Notes: a model not told the origin generated them from the sequence alone. A DNA stretch of 6,925 nt from an uncultured Ilumatobacter sp. (GCA_937891565.1 CALAHA010000340.1:1-6925); one strand, 5' to 3'; counted from the first letter of the stretch, positions 1 through 6,925 are shown. A program made the numbers and translations.

Positions 1-1
1 G

Positions 2-970
2 ATGCAGACCGTGCAACGACCATCTGACTTCGGTCAGATCGACATCAACGTTGCAGTCACCGGCAATACCGACGGACCACTCATCGTGTGCGTTCACGGC
101 TGGCCCGAGAGTTGGCACTCCTGGAGCGCTCAAATCGAGCATTTTGTCGCGCTCGACTATCGGGTGGCAGCGATCGATGTGCGCGGCTACGGCGAGAGTT
201 CGCGGCCTGACGCAATCGAGGCGTACCGGCTCGTCGAGTTGTGCGGAGATGTCGCTGCCGTCATTGAGGCGCTGTCGCCTGATGCTCCTGCCATCGTGTT
301 CGGCCACGACTGGGGGTCACCGATCGCCTACAACACGGCACGCCTGCACCCTCATCTCGTTCAAGCAGTTGCCGGGCTGAGTGTCCCCTATTTTCCGGCG
401 GCTGCGGGCGATCCGATGGACCTCTGGAACCTGCTGTACGCCGATCGGTTCTTCTACATGAAGTACTTCCAAGCGGTCGGCGTCGCCGAGGCCGCATTCG
501 AAGCCGACTTACCAACAGCGCTGCGCAAGGTGTACTTCGCCGCATCAGGCGCCGCACCGACTGATCTGTGGTTCACTGATCGACCCGACGGCGCAGCACT
601 GCTCGACTTCCTCACCGACCCTGACCCCGCTCCTGCGTGGATGCAACCTGAGCGGTTCGCTCCCGTCCTCGAATCCAACGGCGGCCGATCAACACACGGC
701 TGGTTCAACCGCTACCGAGCGCAGTATCTCGACGGCGCCGACATCGAAGCCATCGGCGAACCAGTCATTGCCCAGCCTGCCTGTTTCATCGGCGGCGCAA
801 AAGACATCGTCCGAAAGTTCATCGAAGGGGGCGATCTGTTCGACAGTGCCGGTGCCTCACTCGGCGACAACCGCGGCGTGACGATCATCGACAATGCAGG
901 CCACTGGGTGCACCAGGAGCAGCCAGCAGCGACGAACGAAGCCCTTGAGTTGTTCGTCGCCGGACTCTGA
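2..970 (+). CDS. Alpha/beta hydrolase, soluble epoxide hydrolase-like
   Basis: A 322-residue alpha/beta-hydrolase-fold protein, probably cytosolic, with no signal peptide or membrane segment visible. The oxyanion-hole motif HGWPESW starts at residue 32, followed by DVRGYGESSRP at 59-69. The nucleophile elbow GHDWGS (101-106) places Asp103 as nucleophile, as in epoxide hydrolases and haloalkane dehalogenases. In the cap, Y-x-x-Y-F-Q near 152-157 and FNRYR near 235-239 offer tyrosines of the kind that protonate epoxides, which favours epoxide hydrolase over dehalogenase. Asp268 (in GGAKD) and His301 (in GHW) complete the triad. Length fits the family. The ATG lies one base inside the window, so an upstream start cannot be excluded, but about 25 residues precede the first core strand, as is usual. 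The substrate cannot be told. It converges on aspS and has no visible functional link to it. Confidence 0.9.
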   Translation: MQTVQRPSDFGQIDINVAVTGNTDGPLIVCVHGWPESWHSWSAQIEHFVALDYRVAAIDVRGYGESSRPDAIEAYRLVELCGDVAAVIEALSPDAPAIVFGHDWGSPIAYNTARLHPHLVQAVAGLSVPYFPAAAGDPMDLWNLLYADRFFYMKYFQAVGVAEAAFEADLPTALRKVYFAASGAAPTDLWFTDRPDGAALLDFLTDPDPAPAWMQPERFAPVLESNGGRSTHGWFNRYRAQYLDGADIEAIGEPVIAQPACFIGGAKDIVRKFIEGGDLFDSAGASLGDNRGVTIIDNAGHWVHQEQPAATNEALELFVAGL

Positions 971-1127
971 CATCGCTCAGTTCACCGGGATCACCGCTAA
1001 TGACCAGCAACGACTCGCGCGACGGAGACGATCGTCAGCATGAATGCCGACAGAGAGATGGCTATCGTGACTCTTCGCCGATTGTTGGATTGGCCGTTTG
1101 GCTCCACTTGATCGGGCTCCACATAAC

Positions 1128-2891
1128 TCAGTCAGTGGGCGGCAGGACCTTCAGCCCCAATTCAGTCATTGCCTTGGGGTCACCAGGGATCGGGCTGTTC
1201 GTCATCGGGTCGGTACCGCTCTGCGTCTTCGGGAAGGCAATCACCTCGCGGATGTTCTCTTCGCCAGCAAGAATCGCGACGAGGCGGTCGAGGCCGAAAG
1301 CGAACCCGCCGTGCGGAGGCGCGCCGTACTCGAACGGGTTCAGGAAAAAGCCGAACTTCTTTTCGGCTTCCTCGTCAGAGATGCCGAGCGCGGTGAACAC
1401 CTTGCGCTGCAATTCTGGCTCGTGGATTCTGATCGAACCCGAGCCGAGCTCCCAGCCGTTGAGTACGAGGTCGTAAGCAATAGAGCGCACCGACATTGGG
1501 TCGGTCTCAAACTTGTCGAGGTCGTCCGGGTGCGGCATCGTGAACGGGTGGTGGCCGGACTTCGGCTGCCCCGTTTCTTTGTTGCGGCCGACGAACAGCG
1601 GGAATTCGATGACCCACACGTAGCGGTACGGGCCCTCGTGTACCGGTGGACGAGCGATCTCGTTGCGGAGCATGCCCAGCACTTCGCAGGTCGTGTCCCA
1701 CTGGTCGGCGACGATCAGGATGAGGTCACCCGTTTCGGCACTCATCGCTGCCTTGACGGCCGGGACTTCATCGTCGGACAAGAACTTTGCGACAGGCGAG
1801 TCGAAGCCCTCGTCGGTGCACTTGAGCCACACCAGGCCCTTAGCGCCAGCTGACTTGGCCTTGTCGGTGAGCTTGTCGAGTTGGTTGCGGCCGTACTCGC
1901 CGGCGCCCCCGTCGACCTTGATGGCCTTGATCGCACCGGCACCGGCAAATGCCTTGAAGTCGGTGTTGGCAAATACTGGGGTGAGTTCCTGGAGCTCCAT
2001 CGCGAAGCGAAGGTCGGGCTTGTCGCTTCCGAAACGGTTCATTGCGTCGTGCCAGGTGATCCGTTCAATCGGTGCCGGCCGTTCGCCCGTGGCAGCTTCG
2101 GCGGCGGCGAGGACGGCTTCGGAGACGGCATCGAGCACGTCGTCCTGGTTGACGAAGCTCATCTCCATGTCCATTTGCATGAACTCGTACTGCCGGTCAG
2201 CACGGAGGTCTTCGTCGCGCAGGCAGCGTGCCATTTGGTAGTAGCGATCAACACCGGCCACCATCAGTAGTTGCTTGAAGAGCTGCGGGCTTTGTGGCAA
2301 TGCGTAGAACGAGCCAGGTTCTTTGCGCGAAGGCACAAGGAACTCGCGTGCGCCCTCCGGCGTCGACGGGACGAGCATCGGCGTCTCGACCTCGACGAAG
2401 TGCTGGAGGTCCATGGCGTTGCGGACCGCAGCATTGATCTTCGAGCGGAGGCGCAGGTTTTTTTGCATCCGCTCACGGCGAAGGTCGAGATAGCGGTGCT
2501 TCAGGCGAATATTCTCGTCGACGTCGTCAGCGCGTGCGTCGATCGGGAATGGCGGAGGCGTGGCCGTGCGCAGAATCTCGACTTCGCAGTCACCGATTTC
2601 GACATTGCCGGTTGGCAGGTTGTCGTTGACGGTTCCCTCGGGGCGAACACGGACGGTACCCGTGATCTTGAGGACGTATTCGCTGCGGACATCGACATCA
2701 TCGTTGATGACGCACTGGATGATGCCCGAGTGATCGCGTAGATCAACAAATGCGAGGTGTTCGCCATGCTCGCGGCGACGACCAACCCAGCCACACACGC
2801 TGACGGTGCTACCAATATCGGCTTCGCGGAGCTCTCCGCAAAGGTGGGTACGCATCGATGTGGCCTGAGTCGAAAGAGTTGGTTCAGTCAT
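1128..2891 (-). CDS. aspS: Aspartyl-tRNA synthetase (AspRS), probably non-discriminating
   Basis: Class IIb aminoacyl-tRNA synthetase that activates Asp with ATP and loads it on tRNA-Asp in the cytosol. As a 587-residue product it has the N-terminal OB anticodon-binding domain (about 13-120, opening MRTHLCGELR and CGWVGRRR), the class II catalytic core with motif 2 (RDEDLRADRQ, 225-234), the bacterial GAD insertion (about 300-420), GSGSIRIH at 483-490 and motif 3 (GFAFGLDRLV, 529-538). Full length and intact. His42 (RRREHG) and Gly86 (RPEG) match the residues tied to non-discriminating AspRS, which also charges tRNA-Asn. Start choice: the ATG at 2891 overlaps the hisS end by 8 nt and has GGA just upstream. 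A TTG at 2933 would extend it by 14 residues. An ATG at 2855 begins exactly at the conserved family start MRTH and has AGG upstream. Last visible gene of the apt-rel-hisS-aspS cluster; translation is probably coupled to hisS. Confidence 0.96.
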   Translation of the reverse strand: MTEPTLSTQATSMRTHLCGELREADIGSTVSVCGWVGRRREHGEHLAFVDLRDHSGIIQCVINDDVDVRSEYVLKITGTVRVRPEGTVNDNLPTGNVEIGDCEVEILRTATPPPFPIDARADDVDENIRLKHRYLDLRRERMQKNLRLRSKINAAVRNAMDLQHFVEVETPMLVPSTPEGAREFLVPSRKEPGSFYALPQSPQLFKQLLMVAGVDRYYQMARCLRDEDLRADRQYEFMQMDMEMSFVNQDDVLDAVSEAVLAAAEAATGERPAPIERITWHDAMNRFGSDKPDLRFAMELQELTPVFANTDFKAFAGAGAIKAIKVDGGAGEYGRNQLDKLTDKAKSAGAKGLVWLKCTDEGFDSPVAKFLSDDEVPAVKAAMSAETGDLILIVADQWDTTCEVLGMLRNEIARPPVHEGPYRYVWVIEFPLFVGRNKETGQPKSGHHPFTMPHPDDLDKFETDPMSVRSIAYDLVLNGWELGSGSIRIHEPELQRKVFTALGISDEEAEKKFGFFLNPFEYGAPPHGGFAFGLDRLVAILAGEENIREVIAFPKTQSGTDPMTNSPIPGDPKAMTELGLKVLPPTD

Positions 2892-4155
2892 GAGTTCCGG
2901 TTTTCTGAGAGAGAGTTCCTGAAAGATGTTCAATGAGTTCGGATCGGAGGATGCTCTGCTGGTCGCCGCCCCGCATCGGCTTAACGACCACGGCGTTGTT
3001 GGCGACTTCGTCTTCGCCGATAATGAGCGCCACGGCAGCGTTGCTGCGGTTGGCCAGCTTCATCTGCGCCTTCATGCTGCGGTTGTCGTAGCCGCGATCG
3101 GCCGCAAACCCTGCCTGGCGCAGTTCAGCAGTGAGCTTGACCGCTTCGATGCCACCGACGACGTCGATGACGAATGCGTCAAGATCGCGTGGCTCTGCAG
3201 CAAACACTCCCTCGTCGTCGCAGGCCAACAATGTCCGGTCGACGCCGAGTGCGAAACCGATACCCGACGTCGGGGGGCCGCCGAGGGCTTCGACGAGTCC
3301 GTCGTAGCGCCCGCCGCCGCCGAGGGCGTTCTGCGCAGAGTCGAGTGTGGCGCCCTGGAACTCGAAGATGGTACGGCGGTAGTAGTCGAGCCCGCGCACC
3401 AGTTTCGGTTGCAGTGTGAACGGGATGTCGAGGGCTCGGAGGCCCGCCTGCACTGCGTCAAAGTGGGCTGCTGCTTCGTCGCTGTAGAAGTCAGCTATCT
3501 GAGGTGCCGACGCGATATGCGGTGCGTCGGGTTCGCGCTTCGAGTCGAGGACGCGCAGCGGGTTCTTCGCCAACGTGGTGCGGCTCTGCTCGGTCAGCGC
3601 ATCGCCTGCTGCTGCGAAGTGCGTCCGCAGTGCTTCGACGTAGCGCGACCGATCATCGGGCTCACCAAGGCTGTTGACAATCAGGTTGACCTGCTGCAGA
3701 CCAAGCTGTTGGTAGAACTCCCATGCGAGCGCAATTACTTCGACGTCAAGCATCGGGTCATCGACACCCAAAACTTCAATGCCGACCTGGTCGAACTGTC
3801 GATAGCGGCCGCGCTGTGGCCGCTCGTAGCGGAAGTTCGGCCCCGAGTAGAAGACCTTCCACGGGGTGACGGGCCGGTGCTGGGCGAACGAGCGACACAC
3901 GCTCGCCGTCTGCTCTGGCCGCAACGCCACGCGACGATCACCCTTGTCGACGAAGTCGTACATCTCTTTGCTGACAACATCGGTGGCGTCACCAATCCGG
4001 GTGAATACCCCAACGTCTTCGAGCAACGGCGGGATCAGCTGCTGATATCCGGCAGCTTCCACAACATCTGCGAAGACCCGAGTGAAGGCACGCCAACGAG
4101 TGCTCTCGGGCGGGAGAATATCCCGCATACCGGGGCTGGTCTGGAACGATGACAC
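2884..4155 (-). CDS. hisS: Histidyl-tRNA synthetase (HisRS)
   Basis: Class IIa synthetase that attaches His to tRNA-His; acts as a cytosolic dimer. From the GTG at 4155 the product has 423 residues, normal for bacteria. It opens SFQTSPGMRDILPPES, followed by motif 2 FRYERPQRGRYRQF (about 108-121), the HisRS-specific LVRGLDYYRRTIFEF (about 252-266, with the catalytic Arg), GGGGRYDGL (about 279-287), motif 3 GIGFALGVDR (about 298-307) and a C-terminal anticodon-binding domain to the end. Presence of the LVRGLDYY motif and the anticodon domain argues against the paralogue HisZ. One oddity: the usual RPEGTA motif reads RPEQTA here (about 79-84). Start choice: a TTG at 4164 is also in frame, three codons earlier; neither has a good Shine-Dalgarno sequence. 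The 3' end overlaps aspS by 8 nt. Upstream, a long inverted repeat separates it from rel, with 52 nt between the repeat and the GTG. Confidence 0.96.
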   Translation of the reverse strand: MSSFQTSPGMRDILPPESTRWRAFTRVFADVVEAAGYQQLIPPLLEDVGVFTRIGDATDVVSKEMYDFVDKGDRRVALRPEQTASVCRSFAQHRPVTPWKVFYSGPNFRYERPQRGRYRQFDQVGIEVLGVDDPMLDVEVIALAWEFYQQLGLQQVNLIVNSLGEPDDRSRYVEALRTHFAAAGDALTEQSRTTLAKNPLRVLDSKREPDAPHIASAPQIADFYSDEAAAHFDAVQAGLRALDIPFTLQPKLVRGLDYYRRTIFEFQGATLDSAQNALGGGGRYDGLVEALGGPPTSGIGFALGVDRTLLACDDEGVFAAEPRDLDAFVIDVVGGIEAVKLTAELRQAGFAADRGYDNRSMKAQMKLANRSNAAVALIIGEDEVANNAVVVKPMRGGDQQSILRSELIEHLSGTLSQKTGTHD

Positions 4156-4201
4156 GGGACTCAAGGCTACCGGTGCGCTACGGCCAGGTGCGGAAGCGTT
4201 T

Positions 4202-4240
4202 CAGAGTTACGTATGGGGTCAGGCCCCTTTCGCAACTCTG
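4202..4240. repeat. Imperfect palindromic unit nested in and overlapping the left arm
   Basis: This 39-bp stretch, centred on 4221, folds on itself. CAGAGTT at 4202-4208 pairs with AACTCTG at 4234-4240, CG at 4210-4211 pairs with CG at 4231-4232, and GGGG at 4215-4218 pairs with CCCC at 4224-4227, with mismatches at 4209/4233, 4212/4230 and 4214/4228. It looks like one REP-like unit. The right-hand copy (4259-4291) is its reverse complement but loses the outermost CAGAGTT-type arm, where the rel coding end begins. The unit hairpin competes with the long 34-bp hairpin for the same bases. Confidence 0.7.
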
Positions 4241-4291
4241 TTGCGAGCGAGTTGCATACAGAGTTGCGAAAGGGGCCTGACCCCATACGTA
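4208..4291. repeat. 34-bp perfect inverted repeat, REPIN/MITE-like element between rel and hisS
   Basis: Arms at 4208-4241 and 4258-4291 are exact reverse complements (34 of 34), around a 16-nt spacer (4242-4257). Each arm holds GGGGTCAGGCCCC or its complement, itself a short palindrome when a G-T pair is allowed. The outermost base pair touches the rel stop codon (4292-4294). Read on the operon strand this makes a 34-bp hairpin. No T-run follows it, so it is not a typical intrinsic terminator. Paired inverted copies of a small palindromic unit with a short spacer resemble REPIN/BIME elements mobilised in trans by RAYT transposases, or a very small MITE. No transposase and no clear target-site duplication is visible here. 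The inverted repeat is certain; its class and mobility are inference. Confidence 0.9.
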
Positions 4292-6538
4292 CTAACCGGT
4301 GGCGGCAGCGGCTGAACTGCCGGGGTTGAGCCGGTAGGCGTCGTAGACCGAGTCGATGTTCTTAATTGTGCGTAGGACCGAGTCAAGATGCGCTGCGTCG
4401 ACGAGTTCGAACTCAAAGCGCATTTTCGCCACTCGGTCGGTGCCCGTGAGCGTCTGCGACGAGACGATGTTGATCTTGTGCTCTGACAGCGCGATCGCAA
4501 CGTCAACGAGTAGCCGCGACCGGTCGAACGCGGCAACCTCGACGGCCGCTATGAAGGTGGCTCCCGACCGCTTCTCACCGTCCCATTCGACGTCGATGAG
4601 TCGTGTTGCCTGCTCAGCCATCAGCGATACGGCGTTGGCACAGTCGCTGCGATGCACGCTCACACCGCGGCCACGGGTGACGAATCCAATAATCGAATCG
4701 CCCGGCACAGGGGTGCAGCAGTTGGCGAGCCGCACCATCACATCATCGAGCCCCTCGACGTGAATGCCGAAACGGGCTTCGCCGTCGGCAGGCCGCTCAC
4801 GGCGAGGAGCCGCAACCGTGGACGGCAGGTGCTCAGCATCGTCACCCGACCCGAAAAGACGAGCAATGCGTTGCGCAACGCTCTGCGGAGACACGTGATG
4901 CTCGCCGACGGCCTGCAGGAGTGCGTCGAGATCGATGTAACTCAACTCTTCGACAACCGCAGCTAATTGCTCGGACTTCCAGATGCGTTGGGCCGACAAC
5001 CCTTCTCGACGGAACTGGGCGGTCAAGTCGTCGCGCCCTGCCTCGATGGTGTCGAGACGCCGTTCCCGGCTGAACCACTGACGAATCTTGTTGCGCGCCC
5101 GAGGGGACGCAACGAATGCCATCCAGTCTTGCGATGGGCCAGCGGTTTCGACCTTCGAAGTGAAAATCTCAATGTTGTCGCCACTCTGCACGACGTGGTC
5201 GAGCGACACCAATCGCCCGTTGACCTTCGACCCGATACATGCATGACCGACTTCGGTGTGAACTGCATAGGCGAAGTCGACAGTGGTCGACCCGACCGGC
5301 AGTGTGATCACTCGGCCCTTGGGCGTGAAGACATAGACCTCATCTTGTTCGAGGTCGGTTTTCAGGCTCTCCATGAATTGGGCGGGGTCTGAAACCTCTT
5401 CCTGCCAATCGATGATGTGGTTGAGCCAATCGACGTCTTCGGGCAGACCGCTTCCGTCTTTGTACGCCCAGTGCGCAGCGACGCCCCATTCGGCGCGTTG
5501 ATGCATCTCGTGGGTCCGGATTTGAACCTCGATGGGCTTGCCGGAGGGGCCAATGACGGTGGTGTGCAAACTCTGATAGAGGTTGAACTTCGGCATCGCG
5601 ATGTAGTCCTTGAACCGGCCGACAATTGGCCGCCATCGGCCGTGAATGCAGCCGAGTGCCGCATAGCAGTCTTTCATCGACGGCACGATCACGCGCATGG
5701 CAACAAGGTCAAAGATCTCGTCGAACTCGCGGTCCTTTACGACCATTTTTTCGTAAATGCTCCAGAGGTGTTTGCCACGCCCCGTGACTTCAGCGTGAAT
5801 GCCCAAATCGGCGAGGCGGGCACGCACCTCAGCCACGGCCTTGGCCAAGTACATATCGCGCTCGGGCGTCCTGTTGCTGACGAGATAATCGAGTTCGGCA
5901 AACCGCTTCGGATGCAGCGAGGCAAAGGCGAGGTCTTCGAGTTGCTGCTTCATCTCCTGCATGCCGAGGCGATGGGCCAGCGGTGCGTAAATGTCGATGG
6001 TCTCCTGGGCGATGCGGTGCTGCTTCTCGAGCGGCATACCGGCCAACGTGCGCATGTTATGGAGACGGTCAGCAAGCTTGATGACGAGAACCCGGAGGTC
6101 TTTGGCCATCGCCACGAGCATCTTGCGCATCGTGGCGGCCTGCTGCTCTTCGCGGCTGTCAAAACGGATGCGTTCGAGCTTCGTGACACCGTCAACGATC
6201 GCCGCGACGTCGGCGCCAAAATCGCGCTCGACGTCAGCGACCGTGATCTCGGTATCTTCCACGGCGTCGTGGAGGAGCGCTGCGACAATCGAGATTTCGT
6301 CGAGACCGATGTCGGCAACAATCTGGGCAACCGCCAGCGGATGGTTGATGTAGCTCTCGCCGCTCCCGCGCCGTTGTGAACCGTGCGCCGCCGAAGCAAC
6401 CCGGAACGCACGGTTGATCGTGGTGATCGGTGCCCGAGGGTGACGACGGCGATAGGCCCCAAGGAGCGGTGCGAGTTCGATCGCGGTCGCTGCGGTCTGC
6501 GAGCGACGCCAGGGCAGAACTCGATCGACCGTTCCCAT
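4292..6538 (-). CDS. relA: Bifunctional (p)ppGpp synthetase/hydrolase, RelA/SpoT (Rel) family
   Basis: Stringent-response enzyme of 748 residues that transfers pyrophosphate from ATP to GDP/GTP and hydrolyses (p)ppGpp; works in the cytosol and on ribosomes. The N-terminal HD hydrolase domain has its metal-site residues: R56/R57, H66 (INHP), H90-D91 and E94-D95 (LLHDAVEDT), and D157 with N161 (LADRLHN). The synthetase domain (about 235-355) has D277 (FDLVAMRV), R308-F-K-D311 and E337 (EVQIRT). RFKD is the RxKD form typical of bifunctional enzymes, unlike the ExDD of monofunctional RelA. Then follow TGS (about 400-460, VYVFTPKGRV), the conserved Cys pair C607-C608 (LANCCTPVPGD) and a C-terminal ACT domain (about 661-735). 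Both activities are therefore predicted. The ATG lies 2 nt after the apt stop with no Shine-Dalgarno sequence, suggesting translational coupling. The TAG stop abuts the long inverted repeat. Confidence 0.97.
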   Translation of the reverse strand: MGTVDRVLPWRRSQTAATAIELAPLLGAYRRRHPRAPITTINRAFRVASAAHGSQRRGSGESYINHPLAVAQIVADIGLDEISIVAALLHDAVEDTEITVADVERDFGADVAAIVDGVTKLERIRFDSREEQQAATMRKMLVAMAKDLRVLVIKLADRLHNMRTLAGMPLEKQHRIAQETIDIYAPLAHRLGMQEMKQQLEDLAFASLHPKRFAELDYLVSNRTPERDMYLAKAVAEVRARLADLGIHAEVTGRGKHLWSIYEKMVVKDREFDEIFDLVAMRVIVPSMKDCYAALGCIHGRWRPIVGRFKDYIAMPKFNLYQSLHTTVIGPSGKPIEVQIRTHEMHQRAEWGVAAHWAYKDGSGLPEDVDWLNHIIDWQEEVSDPAQFMESLKTDLEQDEVYVFTPKGRVITLPVGSTTVDFAYAVHTEVGHACIGSKVNGRLVSLDHVVQSGDNIEIFTSKVETAGPSQDWMAFVASPRARNKIRQWFSRERRLDTIEAGRDDLTAQFRREGLSAQRIWKSEQLAAVVEELSYIDLDALLQAVGEHHVSPQSVAQRIARLFGSGDDAEHLPSTVAAPRRERPADGEARFGIHVEGLDDVMVRLANCCTPVPGDSIIGFVTRGRGVSVHRSDCANAVSLMAEQATRLIDVEWDGEKRSGATFIAAVEVAAFDRSRLLVDVAIALSEHKINIVSSQTLTGTDRVAKMRFEFELVDAAHLDSVLRTIKNIDSVYDAYRLNPGSSAAAATG

Positions 6539-6540
6539 GA

Positions 6541-6925
6541 TCAGTAGTGCAGCAATGCCTTCGCGGATCGATCGCCGAGTTTCGCTCGGCCTCCGAGTTC
6601 GTCGATCTCGATGAGAAACGCCAGGCCGGCGATAACGCCGCCGAGCGCCTCAACGAGTTTCGCGGTTGCCGCAGCAGTTCCACCTGTGGCAAGTACGTCG
6701 TCGACAATCAGAATCCGCTCGCCAGGATGGATGGCGTCACGGTGGATCTCAAGCTTGTCGCTGCCGTATTCGAGGCTGTACTCCTCACGCACGACAGCCC
6801 ACGGAAGTTTGCCCGCCTTGCGCACCGGCACGAATCCTGCACCGGCTCGATACGCAACCGCTGCACCAAAGATGAACCCACGTGCTTCGACACCGACCAC
6901 ATGGTCGATCTCAACGCCATCGAAC
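6541..6925 (-). CDS. apt: Adenine phosphoribosyltransferase, 3' part (5' end outside window)
   Basis: Purine-salvage enzyme that makes AMP from adenine and PRPP in the cytosol. The visible 127 residues show the Apt hallmarks in order: VVGVEARGFIFGAA near the start, FVPVRKAGKLP, the YSLEYGSDKLEIHRDA loop, and the PRPP-binding motif ILIVDDVLATGGTA. The protein ends AKALLHY. The open frame runs through the right window edge (residues FDGVEIDHVVGVEARGF are readable from 6924), so the GTG at 6900 is internal and the true start is off-window; roughly a quarter to a third of the usual length is missing. The stop TGA is 2 nt from the rel ATG, indicating one transcript. An apt-rel pairing is common in actinobacteria and other bacteria. 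No broken or odd residues are seen. Confidence 0.96.
   Translation of the reverse strand, partial: FDGVEIDHVVGVEARGFIFGAAVAYRAGAGFVPVRKAGKLPWAVVREEYSLEYGSDKLEIHRDAIHPGERILIVDDVLATGGTAAATAKLVEALGGVIAGLAFLIEIDELGGRAKLGDRSAKALLHY

Noticed and set aside
971..1127. Convergent spacer checked for a terminator, tRNA or small RNA. It has an exact 10-bp palindrome GACGATCGTC (1027-1036) and an 8-bp direct repeat GGCTCCAC (1100-1107, 1115-1122).
   Set aside because: The palindrome has no loop and no T-run, the direct repeat is short, and no tRNA-like fold is seen; all within chance expectation.
1000..1476. A 158-codon plus-strand open frame starting in the spacer after the hydrolase.
   Set aside because: About two thirds of it lies antisense to aspS and it has no family motif or clear ribosome binding site; judged a chance frame.
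2926..4152. A 408-codon open frame on the plus strand lying antisense to hisS.
   Set aside because: Its protein has no recognisable motif and a composition expected from the reverse complement of a GC-rich gene, while hisS on the other strand has every family motif. Long antisense frames are common at this GC content.
4208..4240. An outward-facing promoter in the repeat arm: on the minus strand TTGCGA, then 16 nt, then TACGTA, ahead of hisS.
   Set aside because: The -35-like box is plausible but the -10-like box matches TATAAT only at its first two bases, so it is not supportable.
4208..4291. Intrinsic transcription terminator for rel.
   Set aside because: The stem is far longer than usual, starts exactly at the stop codon and is not followed by a T-run in either direction; a repeat element explains it better, though some termination cannot be excluded.
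4202..4291. CRISPR repeat or integron attC site.
   Set aside because: There is a single inverted pair with no array of spaced direct repeats, and the attC core pair (RYYYAAC / GTTRRRY) is not arranged properly.
5417..6379. A 320-codon open frame on the plus strand antisense to rel.
   Set aside because: Same reasoning: it mirrors the rel codons, shows no domain, and rel itself is unambiguous.
6541..6900. GTG at 6900 as the apt start.
   Set aside because: The frame stays open to the window edge and the upstream residues (FDGVEIDHV) continue the conserved Apt sequence, so the start lies outside the window.

Overview
The window holds five protein-coding genes and one conspicuous repeat element. 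Four genes lie on the minus strand in the order apt > rel > hisS > aspS, reading from the right edge leftwards. The fifth, an epoxide-hydrolase-type alpha/beta hydrolase, lies on the plus strand at the left edge and converges on aspS. The moderately high GC content, GTG/TTG start codons and the apt-rel-hisS-aspS order, which is familiar from actinobacteria, suggest an actinobacterium, possibly an Acidimicrobiia-like environmental lineage. The lineage is inference; no rRNA or other phylogenetic marker is present to settle it.

Layout: 2-970 (+) alpha/beta hydrolase. 971-1127 is a convergent spacer with no gene and no convincing terminator. 1128-2891 (-) aspS; 2884-4155 (-) hisS, overlapping the aspS start by 8 nt. 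4156-4291 is the rel/hisS gap, which contains an 84-bp element made of a 34-bp perfect inverted repeat around a 16-nt spacer. 4292-6538 (-) rel (relA/spoT family); 6541-6925 (-) the 3' part of apt, which continues past the right edge. Only 2 nt separate apt from rel.

Functionally the minus-strand cluster links purine salvage (Apt makes AMP from adenine), the stringent response (Rel makes and degrades (p)ppGpp when uncharged tRNA accumulates) and tRNA charging (HisRS, AspRS). The four enzymes look intact apart from the edge truncation of apt. AspRS carries the His and Gly residues associated with non-discriminating AspRS, which predicts that this organism makes Asn-tRNA by transamidation with GatCAB. 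HisRS has a Gly-to-Gln change in an otherwise strongly conserved active-site motif.

The most distinctive non-coding feature is the inverted repeat directly abutting the rel stop codon. It has a nested, REP/REPIN-like architecture and would form a very stable hairpin in the operon mRNA between rel and hisS. I see no sign of a new multi-gene system (defence, mobile or biosynthetic) in this window; apart from the repeat it is largely a housekeeping region.
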